NCBI GenBank assembly: GCA_012976225.1
Contig: JAAVVG010000017.1
Location: 124,001-188,000, forward strand
From: Golubevia sp. BC0850
Lineage: Eukaryota; Basidiomycota; Exobasidiomycetes; Golubeviales; Golubeviaceae
Direction: 5' to 3'
Length of the DNA: 64,000 nucleotides
Shown: positions 1-12,009 of the stretch, piece after piece
Numbering within the stretch: the stretch's first letter is position 1
How the letters are laid out: each line of letters opens with the position of its first letter
Notes under the pieces: generated by a model
Databases searched by the model: none
The model's input: only the letters and a program-made list of their open reading frames with translations
What the model was told of the DNA's origin: nothing
Made by a program: the position numbers and the translations under genes

Positions 1-600
1 TTGGTTTTGAGGTTGAGTTGAGCAATGGTTTCGTAGGAAAAGACGTTTCCGGTTGGTCGTAGTGCTACTATGTGAGAATGCGGAGTAAATAGCTGATAGA
101 AAGAAGGAAGAAACAGGGTGAGAGAGAAGAGGTTTAAGAGAGGGTTCCAGAAGCAGTCAGAGGTGGCCAAAGAGATGGCTCAGATGGCAGTATCCCATTC
201 TTCCTGCTAGTGTATGTTTCTAAGTTTTGATCTAATATGAAGCACTATGTAAACTCACCTTAAAACTGACAGGATCTCTCCATTTCCCGTGTTCATCCTT
301 ATCAAAGTTCAATTTAACCAATTCCTTCAATTCGAGCTTTGAACCATCTACTGGATTCAGATTTCCGTACTTTTTCAACCAAGGTACTATGTTAGTCAAT
401 TCAAAGATTGTACCAGTGTTTGGATCTGCGATGGGTAATTGCCAATCTTGAAGTGAAAGAGAGCAAGAAGTGAATGGAATTGGTTCATATTGAGCTCCAG
501 TGGATTTGTTTATGGCACCGGAAGAAGCTGCAACAGCACCATAGATTCCAGAATGCTCAGCTTGAGTCAAATGAAGTCGATCAGATTTACCATGTCCCAT
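1..600 (-). CDS. CYP8: PPIL2/CYP8-type cyclophilin with N-terminal U-box (partial, 5' part)
   Basis: Partial gene: the two 5' exons are present and the rest lies beyond the left edge. Exon 1 is 600..259 (start ATG at 600) and exon 2 is 92..1, with a GTGAGT donor at 258 and a CAG acceptor ending at 93. The protein begins MGHGKSDRLHLTQAEH and carries the U-box region of PPIL2-type proteins (CSLSLQDW, IVPWLKKYGNLNP, LVKLNF), then continues after the intron as HIVALRPTGNVFSYE. That matches the segment between U-box and cyclophilin domain in animal PPIL2. Family knowledge: a nuclear, spliceosome-associated cyclophilin fold with a U-box that can act as a ubiquitin ligase. The cyclophilin domain itself is not in view. 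A longer in-frame start at 684 exists but adds residues without family similarity, so I chose 600. It is divergent from ARP9, with only 120 bp between start codons. Confidence 0.87.
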
Positions 601-720
601 AATTGTAAAGTAGATGCACTTGGCGGGTTTAACGTTGAGGTGGATGGGGGAGAGGGATAACCTGCCTGCTAACCTCCCACACACACCATAGCTAATCTTC
701 TAGAATTCTTATCTTGAATC

Positions 721-2767
721 ATGTCAAGAGAATCGCGATCTGTTGTGATTTTACATGGATCTCATTCAATTCACGCACTTTATGGAATTAATTCAGAAGT
801 TTATCATCGTCCAAGTGTAACTGTAAAAGCTAAAGTTGGAATCTCAAAGACTTGGATTCAAGAGAGAAGTCATTTACATACTTTGCCTTTGCCAGATGTG
901 GCCGATTACATCGTTGGAAAAGAATTGGAACAGTTGGAAGCTCAGGGTGAAATTCAATACCTCATTTGGCCAATGAGGGAGAGGAAGGTTGTAGAATGGA
1001 AAGGTTTGATCGCTCTATGGTGAGTACGAGTACGCTGCTAGTTGTTGTTAGGCTTTGAGCGAGGTGAATGGATAGGTCCTATAGGTTTAGAATGATAGGA
1101 GTCAATGCATTCTTACTTAACGACGGGGCTCTTGAGATAGGCAGGGACTTGGTGGAGATGGATGCCTTACCTCCAAAAGTGATGATCCTCCAAGCTGTTA
1201 AAGATGATCTAATCTTCTCTCAAACTCTCTATTTCAATACTTCACAGGCATCATTTACTATTCCACCTTTTACCACTAAGACTATCAGCCAATGATTCCC
1301 ACGTCCTTCTAGCTCTTCCAACCTCTCTCATCACTCGATCCTTATCTTCTCATCTGACTTCAATCTTCTTCTCAAGATTCAACTGTGCTGGTTTCGCCTT
1401 GATCGACACTTCATTACTAAGTTGTTATGCAGCTGGAGTTTTAACAGGAGCGAGCATAGATTTAGGACATGAAAGTATAGAAGTAACTCCAGTTGTAGAA
1501 TGCATGCCAATTGCAGGAGCAGTAGGTTCAATCGGAATTGGTACTAAGCATCTAATAGGTCATTTAGCAAGTTTGATTTCAAAGGATTCAAATTTAGTAT
1601 CTCAACTTCAAGCTTTACCTCCATCAACAAAGAAAGAAGCCATTCAAATCGTAAATTCAGCTTCAACTTCAAAAGTCACTTCTAATTTTGGAGATAATCC
1701 TGTAGAAGAGAGGTTATTCCTAGCATTTGCGGATCATTTATGGGCATCAAATCAATTGAGAGCTCCAACACCTGAAGAATCAGGTGCAGCAGCTGCAGCT
1801 CAAGCTCAAGAAGAAGAAGAAGAAATCTTTGACGTTGCTGCTGCTTTGGTAGCTGGGAAAGAAAAGGCTTTGGTAGAAGAACAAGAAAGAAAGAAAAGAG
1901 AAGCAATGAACAAAGCCAATGGCAAAGGAAAAGAAGGTCCAAATGAGATTTTGGTGAATTTTAGAGGTAATAAAATCAAGGTTTCTAATTCTTTGTTGAC
2001 TAGATTGAGTGAACCATTATTTGAACCTCATTTGATTGACGAGATTGTTGGGAGATTTGGAATTGGGAAACCAAGTGAGAGTATTTTATTAGCTGCAAAA
2101 GGTTTGAATTCATCTGAAGGAGATTCCAATGATTCGATTTCAATTCAAGTTTTAGGACCTTTCGCAGGTGATTTTCTTCAAGATTTAACTTGGATTCCAG
2201 AAACTTATTCTCTTTATCCTTCATTACCTTACATGATTTCTCAATCTCTACTTTCAACTCAATTACCATCTCCATCAATTTCACCAATTCTCTTTGATTC
2301 TCTATTACCTCATGGATCTCTACTTCGTTTACAAGGTCTAACTCCCTTATTACTAAGTGGTATTTCAGAATACATTGCAACTGCTGTTGAAAATAAAGGT
2401 CATAATTCTGCTTTGGCAGCTTTGGCTGCTACTAGAGAAGAGAATTTAGAAGTCGAAGAAGAAGGAGTGATGAATGAAAGGCAACCTACTAATACTAGAG
2501 CTCTTAGAACTCCGGATTGGTTCCCTGAATACAAGGAAAGGGGTGATTTGGCTCCATTTTTGGGTGGAATCATTTATGGTAGAGTGAGTATTGAAGATTA
2601 GAGATGGAGATTGGATTGTGATAGACTAGATGACTGACCCATTTCTTTCTAAACCCTACTCTTGACGAAAGATCATCTTCACAGATCCGCAGGGCAAATC
2701 TTATATTTCTAAAGCCAAGTTCAATGAAAAAGGACCCACTGCTGGTTGGATTGTTACTGGTGCTTGA
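721..2767 (+). CDS. ARP9: Actin-related protein ARP9 (SWI/SNF and RSC subunit)
   Basis: Three exons: 721..1019, 1248..2583 and 2693..2767, giving 569 residues. The first junction restores TGG (W) and a continuous helix ending SANDSHVLLALP. Actin-fold features: N-terminal RSVVILHGSHSIHALYG, a phosphate-2-like loop GASIDLGHESIEVTPVVE, and a C-terminus with TPDWFPEYKERG, FLGGIIYG and KFNEKGP. The C-terminal block and the charged linker FDVAAALVAGKEKALVEEQE resemble Arp9 (yeast PDYFPEWK, LNVAEIITSGRD) rather than actin or Arp10. Known role: with ARP7-type partners it forms the actin-related module of chromatin remodellers bound to the HSA helix of the ATPase. The last intron is ambiguous: a perfect GTGAGT donor at 2584 needs the distal acceptor ending 2692 to stay in frame, whereas a weaker donor at 2579 with the acceptor ending 2684 would give YDPQGKSY. 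Confidence 0.83.
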
Positions 2768-3025
2768 GGGAGACGTCGTCCCTTTTCCCTTTGTTGTCCT
2801 CTCCTTTTTCCGTGTGATTCTTTCACTTGTATTCTCTACGCTAGCTGAAATATGTTTTGGAGATCTGCTCTCTAATTGCTTGAAGCTTTGAGACTCGTTC
2901 AGTGGTACTGTCTGCTCACGACGAGCTGCAATAAGCTGCCAGCTCAAAAGGTTCCCCTCTTCCAACCACAATCTGCTCAAACGTCAAATTCATCTGATTC
3001 CTTTCTGAAAGGAACGACTTTGAAA

Positions 3026-6000
3026 ATGGAATCTCCATTACAAGAACCGATTCCTGATAGCAATCCAGTCGATTCTCAGAACCAATTGACAGACCTCAAG
3101 GAATCATCATCATCATCTGCTTTAAAGTCTCCTAATCAATCCAATCCTTCCCCCACAACTTTCAACTCAATTCCCGACCTCAAATCAGATTCAACTATAG
3201 AAACCGGCTCAAATTCGATACCAACGGATCCGAACGCAGTTAGATTGGCTATCAAATGTCCATCTCTTGATCAAGATCCTGCTACTATCAACGTAACTAG
3301 ACAGACAACCGTACGTCAAATCAAATCCATCGTACAAGGTACTTGGCCTGGAAAACCAAGTTTGGAAGGAATGAGATGCATTAGTGCAGGCAGATTGTTG
3401 ACGTGAGTAGAGTACAACAGTCAAGGTAGAAGTAGAATTGCCAATCAAGGGTAACTACAACTCAGAAGAGAGCTGATGGCCCCAAGAAGACAACTGGTTC
3501 TGCAGGCTGGAACTGAAGGATCAGAGCTGTACTACTGAAGAGATCTCTTTCCAGGTCTTTCGGTTTCAAAAGGGAGACTCTAAGTCTTCGAAAGGGGTGG
3601 CAATCCCACATTCGCTCAGCTGGATGGAGATTAGACTCTGGCTCAAAGTCTCTACTCTAGTTGTGCCAAAGACTCTCTTAGACGCATTCAGACGAATTCA
3701 TTCAACCTTTTAAGCATACGTCAAGAGCTTCCTTGCTCCGGAGAGCCAAGCATGAGCTGACCTCTATCTTGTCCCCTTCCTTCTCCCCTGATTCCCGCCC
3801 ATAGCGACGATGATCTGGTGGGAGACATCACAGCCAACGTGAGTGTTCCATTTGAGACTTCCGAGGATTTCTCAGTTCGAGCTACCCCGGGTTGAGGTCT
3901 TACCTACTGACCTTCCTCTTCTGCTTCCAACAGACCGATTCAATCCCAACCGCTTCACTTCATCTAGTCATTCGTCCAGACGCTTGGAGCTCTCCACCAA
4001 CGCAATTCTCAAATCCACTTATTCAATCAGCTACTCCTCAAGTATCTCATCAAAACAGTCTTCCAGGAACTCCACCCGATGTCCTAGCTAATTCTCCTTA
4101 CTTTGGTGCTCCAACTGTTGCCAGAACTGCTGCTCCCTTCACTTCAACTTCAATTCCTTCCTCGAGAAACCTTGTCTCTCCAGAAACTTCTCCTACAAGT
4201 GTCGGGGTAGTGCCAAATCCATCTTCAGTCCCAACACTTTCAACCTTCAGTCCTTCGAATCAATTTCCAACCTTCACTCCAATCAATGAACCTCAAACTC
4301 TTTTAACTCCAGAGAAAGCTATCTCGAAGCTTCTGGAGAAAATAGCCTCTACTGAGTACGATCTGGTCAAGGAAATGTTGTTAGTTGGTCATGGTTGTTA
4401 CTTTGAAAGGTATAGAAACCTTTGGAAGGAACTGTATCCTAATCTTACGGATGGAGATCAGGAGGGAGGGAACAAAGAGTCGAGTTCAGAAAAGTCCGAG
4501 GAAGAAGATCGGGAGAAGGAAAGGAGTTTGAGAGTTTTGGAGAGAGACATCTTAGATTGGCCGGAATTACCAACTTCGATTGTTTCGGAAGGAGAGGGTC
4601 TTGGTGGAATCAGTCCCACCTACCAGCAGGTTACTATCAAGTGAGTATTGGAATAGTTCTCAGTATCTCCGACTCAAGAAGGCAATTCTCAAAAGGCATT
4701 CAAAGAGTTCTTACCATCTGGACTTCCCTCTCTTGCATCGTCACAGTGGACTTCCTTATCTTCTTCGCGTGCATCTTACTCCAAAGATAGAGGAATCTTC
4801 AGCTCTCCTTCACGAGTACTATACCAGAATGATAGTCCTACAACGACTCTGTCTGAAGATGGATCGAATGATTGGATACGCCAGGATGGGATCTCTTCTC
4901 GGAACCGGAGGATCATTTCAATTCTCATCAGCTTCTACCATGACACCTCTTCAACAACAGCAACAATTGATGACCTTAGATCCTCAAGCCAGAGCTCAAG
5001 CTATTCAAGGTCTGCAGTCTTTACAGAGAAGAATCGCTGCTGTCACTCAACAACAAGTAGATGCTCAAGGTCGTAACATTGGTGTGGCACCTGGAACAGC
5101 TACCACACTCACTCCTGCTCAAAGAGAACAAGCACGCCGTCGTAATAGAAGGTTCTTCCCTCATCCAGCGGACATGGCCAGAATCTTCACTCCAGTTCTA
5201 TTCCTATGCTTCAAAGTCTCAATCCTACTCTACGTTATCTCTAGGAATGCTTCAATGTTCAAGCAATACTTCTTATGCGCCACCGCAGCTCTTTACGTCA
5301 CCTATCAAGCCAACCTACTGCTGAGAAGACAGAGAAGACTTCGTCATGCAACCGAAAGAGCTCGTAGAGTGGCCGCAGGAGGAATGGAAGCCGGAGATCG
5401 CTTGGCTAGACGTATGGCTCAAAGAAGACCAGCTGCTCCAGGTGCCAACGCAGCTCATCGCCCAGCTGCTGCTCCTGCTGCTGGACCTCCAAACCCAGCC
5501 GCCCCGAACGCAGCAGCAGCTCCTGGTCCAACTCTCACTCAACCTGCAGCCCCAGCAGACTGGTCAGCGGATCCATTCGCTCCTCCTCCACCACTCTACG
5601 CTCCAGCTAGGCATCGTGCTTCATCACCTTCTAGTGCTGCATGGTGGTTGGAACAAATCGCCTACGCTGGAATGGCAAGAGAAGACATGCAATTGGGCCT
5701 ACTTCCTCCTCGTCCAGCTGCCAATGCCGCTGCTACAGCAAATCAAGGTCGTTCGATTCTTCAAATCATCTTTCCTTTCGCTTTTCCAGATCAAAATCAA
5801 GCTCGTCAACATCCTCCTAGTTCGCTGGGTCCTCTAGACTTTTTACCTACTTTCTTATTGGCTTTACTTCTTTTCGTTGGAACTTTAAATCCGGAAATCG
5901 AATTGATGAGAAGGAAAGCTGTGGATGAAAGAGAGAATGTTATTAGAGTTGCTGCAAGAAAAGAGGAGGAGAGAAAGGAGAAAAGAGAGGAAATCATGAA

Positions 6001-6421
6001 GAAGAGGGAGGAGGATGAAAAGAAGAGATTGGAGGAAATTGAAGCAACGAAGAAAGAAGCCGAGGAAAGGAAAACTGGGACAGAGGAAGTAAAGGAGAGT
6101 ATAGGCGAAGAAGAGGTTATCGATTCTTCAGCTTCTACTTCTTCAATACAACTTCAAACTGCAGCTTCTTCCACTTCTCAAACTCTTCCAGTCGAACCAA
6201 CTCCACCTCAAGTTCTTACTTCCGAATATTCTGAAAGAGTTCTAAGAGGGGAAACCCTTCGAGGCGGAGTACGTCCAGGAGCAGAGTTGGACATATCAGC
6301 AGAGCACGAAGCAGCTAGAGCTGCTGAAGCTGCAAACGACAACACTGATACTGATGGAGCAGATGGAGAGGATGAAGCAGCAGAAGAAGGCGATGCTGAA
6401 GAGGACATGGGCTTCTTCTAA
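3026..6421 (+). CDS. HERP/USA1-like ERAD membrane scaffold with ubiquitin-like domain
   Basis: Four exons: 3026..3402, 3805..3838 (34 nt), 3934..4640 and 4747..6421; 930 residues. An N-terminal ubiquitin-like domain spans about residues 72-150 (AVRLAIKCPS, TTVRQIKSIV, then GRLLTDDDLVGD across the first junction, LHLVIRP across the second). After a Ser/Pro-rich stretch come a Gln-rich segment and two closely spaced hydrophobic helices near 518-565 (IFTPVLFLCFKVSILLYVIS, then YFLCATAALYVTYQ). These match the membrane region of HERP and yeast Usa1. A third hydrophobic stretch (FLPTFLLALLLFVG) lies near 735-755, followed by a Glu/Lys/Arg coiled coil and an acidic tail. Family role: scaffolding of the HRD1 ubiquitin-ligase complex in the ER membrane. 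The 34-nt exon and the third acceptor are inferred from frame and consensus; intron 3 has other possible acceptors. Confidence 0.75.
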
Positions 6422-7079
6422 AAATCCGACCCTCCTCGTATATGACCATGTAGATTCCTTTCCCCCTCTTGCCGACCTTTCAACTTGTAAATGAAACAAA
6501 ACACACACCAGCGCCTCTCTTCTTTTTTCGTTCTTCAAGACATTCCCTTCTCTGTATCAACAATAAATCCAATTTTCTCCGCTAATGAAAGTCATTCAAT
6601 CTTCTATTTTTCTCTCGCGATTCGTCAAAAGTTCGTGGTATTCTTTGAATTAAGGTGACTGGTTTTTGAAAAAGACAAAGGGGAAAGAAGGAGAAAAGCA
6701 AAAGGTTCAAGTAAAACGCAAAAGAAGTTGAAAAGAGCAAAACCAAGGGAAGTGTATTAGCAATGAGAGAAGAGCAGTGGAAAATTGGAACCATCTGAAA
6801 TACGTTTTGTACACAAGGGGTAAGAGCAGGTAGAGAGAGTGAAGAAGAAGAAGGTAGAGTGGGGAAGACTTGAGAGAAGTCCAGTGCTTTGATGGAGATG
6901 AAAGAGGGGGAACAGAAACGGAAGGAAGGGGAAATCTTGCTGTAGGTAGACACAAAGAATGAATGGGTTGGTTGAATATGAGAATAGGTATCGGAGAGAG
7001 GCTTCATGAGTCTTGATGATTGATGAAAATGAAGGAGAATCGATGAGGCACCAGGCAAATATTTGATGTTCCTGAGGTC
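6422..7079. other. Convergent intergenic region
   Basis: 658 bp between the converging 3' ends of the USA1-like gene and the CRZ1-like gene. A canonical AATAAA lies at 6562-6567, 141 bases past the USA1-like stop, and could be its poly(A) signal. The right half is purine-rich on the + strand. The open frames here have no recognisable protein features and look like by-products of this base bias. Confidence 0.5.
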
Positions 7080-9399
7080 CTATCGCTTTCTCTTTCCACT
7101 CGAACTGTTCCTCGTACTTCGACCATGGCTGACTGGAGCTTGCTGCGGAGATTCTTGAACGGGAGGGGGCTGATTGTTCCATGGAGATTCGTTCTGGTAG
7201 TTCTGGTGGTAAGGGTTCGAGTAAGCTTGATTGTTGTTTGAGCTGTTGTCCGTCCGCAGAGAGGCTTCCTTTTCTTCTTCTTTGATTTTCTCCATCTCTT
7301 GCGCCCTCTCGCCACACTCTTTTTCGACACGCCTGAGAGGCAAAAAGAAAGCAAAGTGATTGGAAAAGAGGCTCAGCATCGAATCCAAAGTTTGAGATGC
7401 GAGAGAACGCTTTCAGAACTCACCAATGCCGCCTCAAAGCATCGCTACGAGGAAAACCTTTTTGACAAACTTCGCATACGTAAGGTTTGTCACCAGTCTG
7501 AGAATCAGAGACCGAAAAAGAGGGATGGAGAAGCAATGTCAGTCTCCGCAAACCACATTCAACTCGGTTCGATTCGGTCTCCACTCACATGAACTCTAGC
7601 ATGCCTCTCCAAATCGTGCCTTCTCGAGAAAGCTCTCGGGCACTCCGTGCAGGCGAATGGCTTGAGCTGAGAATGAGCTCTCAAGTGAGCCTTCAGATTG
7701 TATGTCCTGTTCTTGGCGAAGGTCTTTGTGCAATTCGGATAAGGACACTGAGCGATGCCATCAGATTTGACACTTCCTTCCACGGCTTCTCCTATCTCAT
7801 CGATCATCTCGATTTGACTCTGACCAGGTGTCGGTACTGGAATTCCTCCAGGTCCTACGAAAGTTGCGGGCATCAGAGCAGCAATCGGAGAAGGTCCTAC
7901 TGGAGCGTTGAGATTGTGATTCTGTTCCGACGATTGCGAATGACGACTGTTGACTTGGTGTTGATGGTGAGACTGGGAAGAAGATGAAGCTGGCATGAAG
8001 TGGTTTGATTCTGGAATATAAGATCTACCCATTCCGTAGTTGGAGTTGGTAGGCGGAGCTCCCATTGGGTACTGAACGTAGGAATTCCTTTGACCTCCAA
8101 TCATTCCTCCTGGCCTTGTTGGTCCATACGTTGAACTGGAGCTGACGTACATCCCACCACTTCCTCCTGCCATTCCACTTGCTCGCTGCCAATCAGCAGA
8201 GGAGGGATAGTATGCTCGATGTTGCGACTCGTCCCAGTTCGGTCCTACTCTTCCTCTCACACTCGAGAGATTACTGGAACTCCAAGTTGCAGTTGAGTTC
8301 TCCAGAGGCTGACCATAAGGTGAAGAAGCGGCGTAGAGCGTTCCGAGCGGAGTGCTGTGACCTGAAGATATGGAAGCTCTTCCATAGCCATTGTCGTTCG
8401 GACTCGGAGGAGAGGGACCTTCGTGCATCGAAGGCGCAGGAGGCGGCGGAGATGGATGAGCGTAGTCGTGGGTTTCTCTTCTTCTCTTAGCTTCAGGTTG
8501 CCTCGGATCAGCATCATCGAAGTACCTCCCGTCATGTCCACCATTGACCGGAGTCTGATTCCTGGACGATGAAGCGGCTGCGAATTGAGCTGGAGTTAAG
8601 ACTGAGAAGGAGCTTGCTGGGCTTGGGCCCCACTGGTCTACCATCGTTGGTATGCTTTGATTCGACGATGTAGCCTCTTGAAGATCATGAAAGAGAGGTT
8701 CAGCTTGAGGTATAGGCTGCGGCGGAGGTGCGTTCAAAGAGGTGTTGAAGTTGGCTTCCAGATCAGCACCTAATTCGTTCGTCAGCCCAAAGAGTTCCTC
8801 ATCGTTGGGTAGAGGACCACTTGGATCGTAAGAGTGGTCGAGACCAAAGACTCGATTCGCTTCTGCATCTCCTGCGTAGTCGTGAGTGGCGTCAAACACG
8901 TTGGTTCGAGTGTGGTGAGACTGGGCGGACAAAATCGACAAGAGAGTCAAAGGAAGAGCGATTTTTGAGTTTTGACGGCCGAAAGGTCAACTTCTTTCGA
9001 CAAACTCACATATTCGTATTCTGGAGCAGAATCTAATAGATCAGCAGGGAGTTCCGGAAATCTCAACTCGCCACCGAAAGCGGCTGGAGTGACTGCCTGA
9101 TCTCCCTTGAAAGCGTCTGAAGCTAGATCCAGTTCAAAGTCTACGTCGAATCCATTCCCAGGGATGACTGAGCCTGGGAGATGAGTACCATGACCAAAGA
9201 GTTCAGATGGGTTCTCTGCTGTAGTTGAAAGGTATCCCAACGTCTCGGAAGCGTGTTCTGGAAATCCTTGATCATCGGTCGAGCCAGCTTCGATTCTTCG
9301 ATCTGGAGGAGGCGGTGGAGGATCAAGAGTTTGAGAGATGTCCGAATAGTTGGCATAGTCTGGAGTCTGAGTCGACTGAGGATGCATCACTGAAGTCAT
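7080..9399 (-). CDS. C2H2 zinc-finger transcription factor, CRZ1-like
   Basis: Four exons: 9399..9010, 8920..7589, 7497..7424 and 7332..7080; 682 residues, with GTGAGT donors throughout. A long low-complexity N-terminal part (Pro, Ser, Gln, Gly, His) precedes three C2H2 fingers. Finger 1: CPYPNCTKTFAKNRTYNLKAH. Finger 2: CTECPRAFSRRHDLERH. Finger 3, split between exons: TGDKPYVCEVCQKGF, SDALRRHWRVEKECG. The spacing and the motifs YNLKAHLRAH, RRHDLERH and SDALRRHW resemble the fungal calcineurin-responsive Crz1 family, which activates genes in response to calcium and cell-wall stress after dephosphorylation. I did not find a convincing PxIxIT calcineurin-docking motif, so the Crz1 assignment is an inference from the fingers. 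A CAG in the leader (sense TTATCAG, just upstream of 9399) suggests a 5'-UTR intron. An MSN2-type or orphan C2H2 factor remains possible. Confidence 0.78.
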
Positions 9400-10776
9400 G
9401 ACGTCTTCGATGCGAGTCTGATAAGGGAAACGTTTTGGTTGAGGAAGAAGATGAGAGTGACACCGACAACGTCAGTAAGAGAGGGAGCACTGAAACCACA
9501 ACTAGACACTTAGAAGTATCAAAGGCTTAATGTACCTTGGAACTGATGAGCGGCATTAATCATCTGTGTCCTCTACTGATTGCGAAACATGAAGGTTGGC
9601 AATCCGCTATCCTCTTCATCTCCGCAGAGAGCACCGTGATAAGATTCTACCACGTTTAGAGATCTGAATCATGCTTTCTGACTGCTCACCTTTGGACTTC
9701 CAAGATATGGGAAAGGAAGTGCTAGTCCACCAGATGTTTCCACTAGCTTAGATCGAGGAAAAGAGAGGTGGAAGACTTTTGGGAGACGGTGAGAGGAGCC
9801 TCAATCGCGTAGACTGAGAAGTGAAACAGATTAGATAAGCAAAGACAACAGGAAGATGAGGGTCAGCTCCTCTGCTAGCCGCAAAGCCGAAGGAAGGAAG
9901 GAAGGTAAGCTAGAGGTGGGAGGAGCTAGAGGGGAACTTCACTCATCCAAAGCTCCACCTTTCTTACGGAACTCTGTCCAGCTCCTTTCAAATTGGATAA
10001 GTCTTCGAACCTATCAAAGATTTCACGAGAACCGAGAAGGGTTTTGCTCGTCTTCTCAGAGTACCCGAACTGCTGATCTGCCCACCCCCAAATTCCATTC
10101 TGCTCCCAACGTCAATGTCCACCCAAATGCGACTCACCTCGTTGATTTGAATACAGCTCTAATACAACCCAGCTCAGCAAGCCTCAAGACGCGGTTCGGG
10201 CAGAGACCTGCTCTTTTGAAGGTGGATTGGGCAATTGTTGGTACGGTGGATGCCACCTGCAGTCTGCTGATCTTTCCTCCCGTCGACTTCAAGCTGAAAG
10301 ACTCCAAATATTCGAACACTTGAGCTTTTGAGGTATTGAAGTTGTTCCGGAATGGTTCCGAGATGAATCGATGAAGTGTAAAGTTGTTGTGGTGGTAAGT
10401 TAGAACCAATTAAGATGGGCTTTCTTTCAGTTTGTTTTAGAGCTTCGGATCTTCTCCAATGGAAAGAGAGAGGGCAACACCCGGATGTGGGAGTGAGAGG
10501 ATCACCAGCGAGAAAGATAATAGAGTAATGACCAAAAGGACAAAAAAGGAACAGCAACTTTAGAAGAAAGTTTGGGGCGGCGCAGTGAAGTGGCGTACAC
10601 CAGGACGCCAGAGGTAGAGGCGTCTTGTAGACGGTTTCTTTTAGTCACTGTCGGAAAAATGCTGATCAGGCTTTAAGAAGAACGTCAGATTGAAAAGATG
10701 GAAAAGGTTGCTTGATTCTCTGAGGTCTCAGAAAAGGAGTGTACAAGTACAAGATGTGATGGCTATCGAAGGCTTC
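9400..10776. other. Intergenic region upstream of the CRZ1-like gene
   Basis: 1377 bp between the start of the CRZ1-like gene and the stop of the thioesterase gene, both on the minus strand. It probably holds the leader and promoter of the CRZ1-like gene, plus the thioesterase 3' UTR. A short GAAG tract (GAAGGAAGGAAGG) lies near 9890. A + strand open frame at 9856-10323 has no codon or domain character of a real gene. I see nothing else. Confidence 0.5.
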
Positions 10777-12009
10777 TCATAATTTCCCAACGCTATTATC
10801 GACTTTGGTGTGAGTTCCGCTTCAGGAGCGTAGGGTACAGGAGTCAAAAAAAAACAAAAATCGTAGAAGGGGTATAGCGATTGAAAGAGAGGTCAGTAAG
10901 GGGGCTCAGAAATCGTCGAGAATAAAAAAGGTCCATCTTTCTCACCTAGCAGTTTTGCGAACCCTCTTTCCTTCATCATCCAAAAGCCAAATGTCCGCCT
11001 GAATGACAGCGATATTTCTACCGACCGAGAGTGTACTGGTCTCAACCTCAATGGTCGATCCAACAGGAGTTCCAGAGAAATAGAGAACCTAATTGAAGGA
11101 AGGGGGTAGGACGAGGTCAGTGTGCGTACTCTGTGACCTGCGAGAGTGATTACTAGGTCACCTGTAGAGACTGAGTTACTCCAAGCATCGACCAGGGTTC
11201 TCCCCAGTTCCCTGAGGTATGATAGTAAATGTTCATCGACGTTAAGTTGTCCACTGACAAGAGAAGGGAGGGAGAGAAACGAGCTCGGTAAGAACAGAAG
11301 ATGCTTATGGTCAATGGGAAGGGACTGGCTTACCCAGTGTGGCCACCTGAAGCAAAGGAAGGTGGGGAATCAAGAAAGAGATAGGCAAAGATCAGAGTGA
11401 ATGACGGAAGTGCATCGTTCTCGCTTGGGAGCTACTCACGCAACCACCTAGATATCAAGAAAAACAATTCAAAAGAGTATAGTCAGCGCAGTTAGTTCGT
11501 GGAGCGCCAGAGGTGGGAGTTCTAGAAGGACCTGAGGTGCTTGTGTGACATTCCGAGAAGGTGATAAGGAGACTGACTTGGATCGGCATCAACGACCTCC
11601 TCACCGTATCGGTTGCTGCAAAGATGTGCTCTGATCTATTTGATTACTTTCCAGAGTAGATTCGCAGGTCCCAAAGCAGCGGCTAGGCCTTCAAGTATTG
11701 ACCGGCATTACCAGACTCTTCTGAATCCTCCCACCCTCAGCCTCCCGTCCCTCTTCTGTTGCTCTCGAGAAACTCACCGTGCAGGTTTCCCATCTGATTA
11801 GACATCTTCTCAGAAACCTCTAGCCTAATCTTCAATACGCTCTGAACAGACTTGCCATCTGAACCGGTTGTCCTTCCACCTTCCATCAGTTTCACGTTGT
11901 TCATGGCATATTTGCTAAACCCTGGAGAATCCTCCGATGAGATTGCTTCCAGCATATCTTCTACTGACCGCCTGGCTGATTCTTCAGATTGGTACGTTGG
12001 TGCTGGCAT
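10777..12009 (-). CDS. Hotdog-fold acyl-CoA thioesterase (PaaI/ACOT13-like)
   Basis: Six exons: 12009..11778, 11447..11440 (8 nt), 11346..11334 (13 nt), 11253..11162, 11088..10946 and 10819..10777; 176 residues with an exact frame. Joined across the two tiny exons the protein reads NLHGGC, VATL, VDNLTSMNIYYHTSG, which is the HGG plus following helix of hotdog thioesterases. Then come GVTQSLQVLYFSGTPVGSTI and TLSVGRNIAVIQADIW, and the end is SGTHTKVDNSVGKL. Family role: hydrolysis of acyl-CoA thioesters, usually as a homotetramer; the Gly-Gly of HGG forms the oxyanion region and the Asp after VATLV is the usual catalytic acid. Substrate is unknown. Without the 8-nt exon the HGG motif would be lost and the frame broken. 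Introns are 330, 93, 80, 73 and 126 nt. Confidence 0.88.
11440..11447 (-). other. 8-nt microexon of the thioesterase gene
   Basis: Sense sequence GTGGTTGC, between a TAG acceptor (11450-11448) and a GTGAGT donor (11439-11434). It completes a Gly codon and supplies Gly-Cys, making HGGC of the hotdog active-site region. The next exon (11346..11334) is only 13 nt, GTGGCCACACTGG, between CAG and GTAAGC. Confidence 0.82.

Noticed and set aside
721-2767. Arp10/Arp11 (dynactin) identity for the actin-related protein
   Set aside because: The C-terminal PDWFPEYKERG and KFNEKGP segments and the charged linker fit Arp9 better.
9856-10323. 155-codon + strand open frame
   Set aside because: No domain, no intron context and unusual composition; it sits in the leader/promoter region of the CRZ1-like gene.
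11580-11606. Possible extra exon CAACCGATACG in the thioesterase gene
   Set aside because: Flanked by CAG and GTGAGG, but including it breaks the frame and the HGGC motif supplied by the 8-nt exon.
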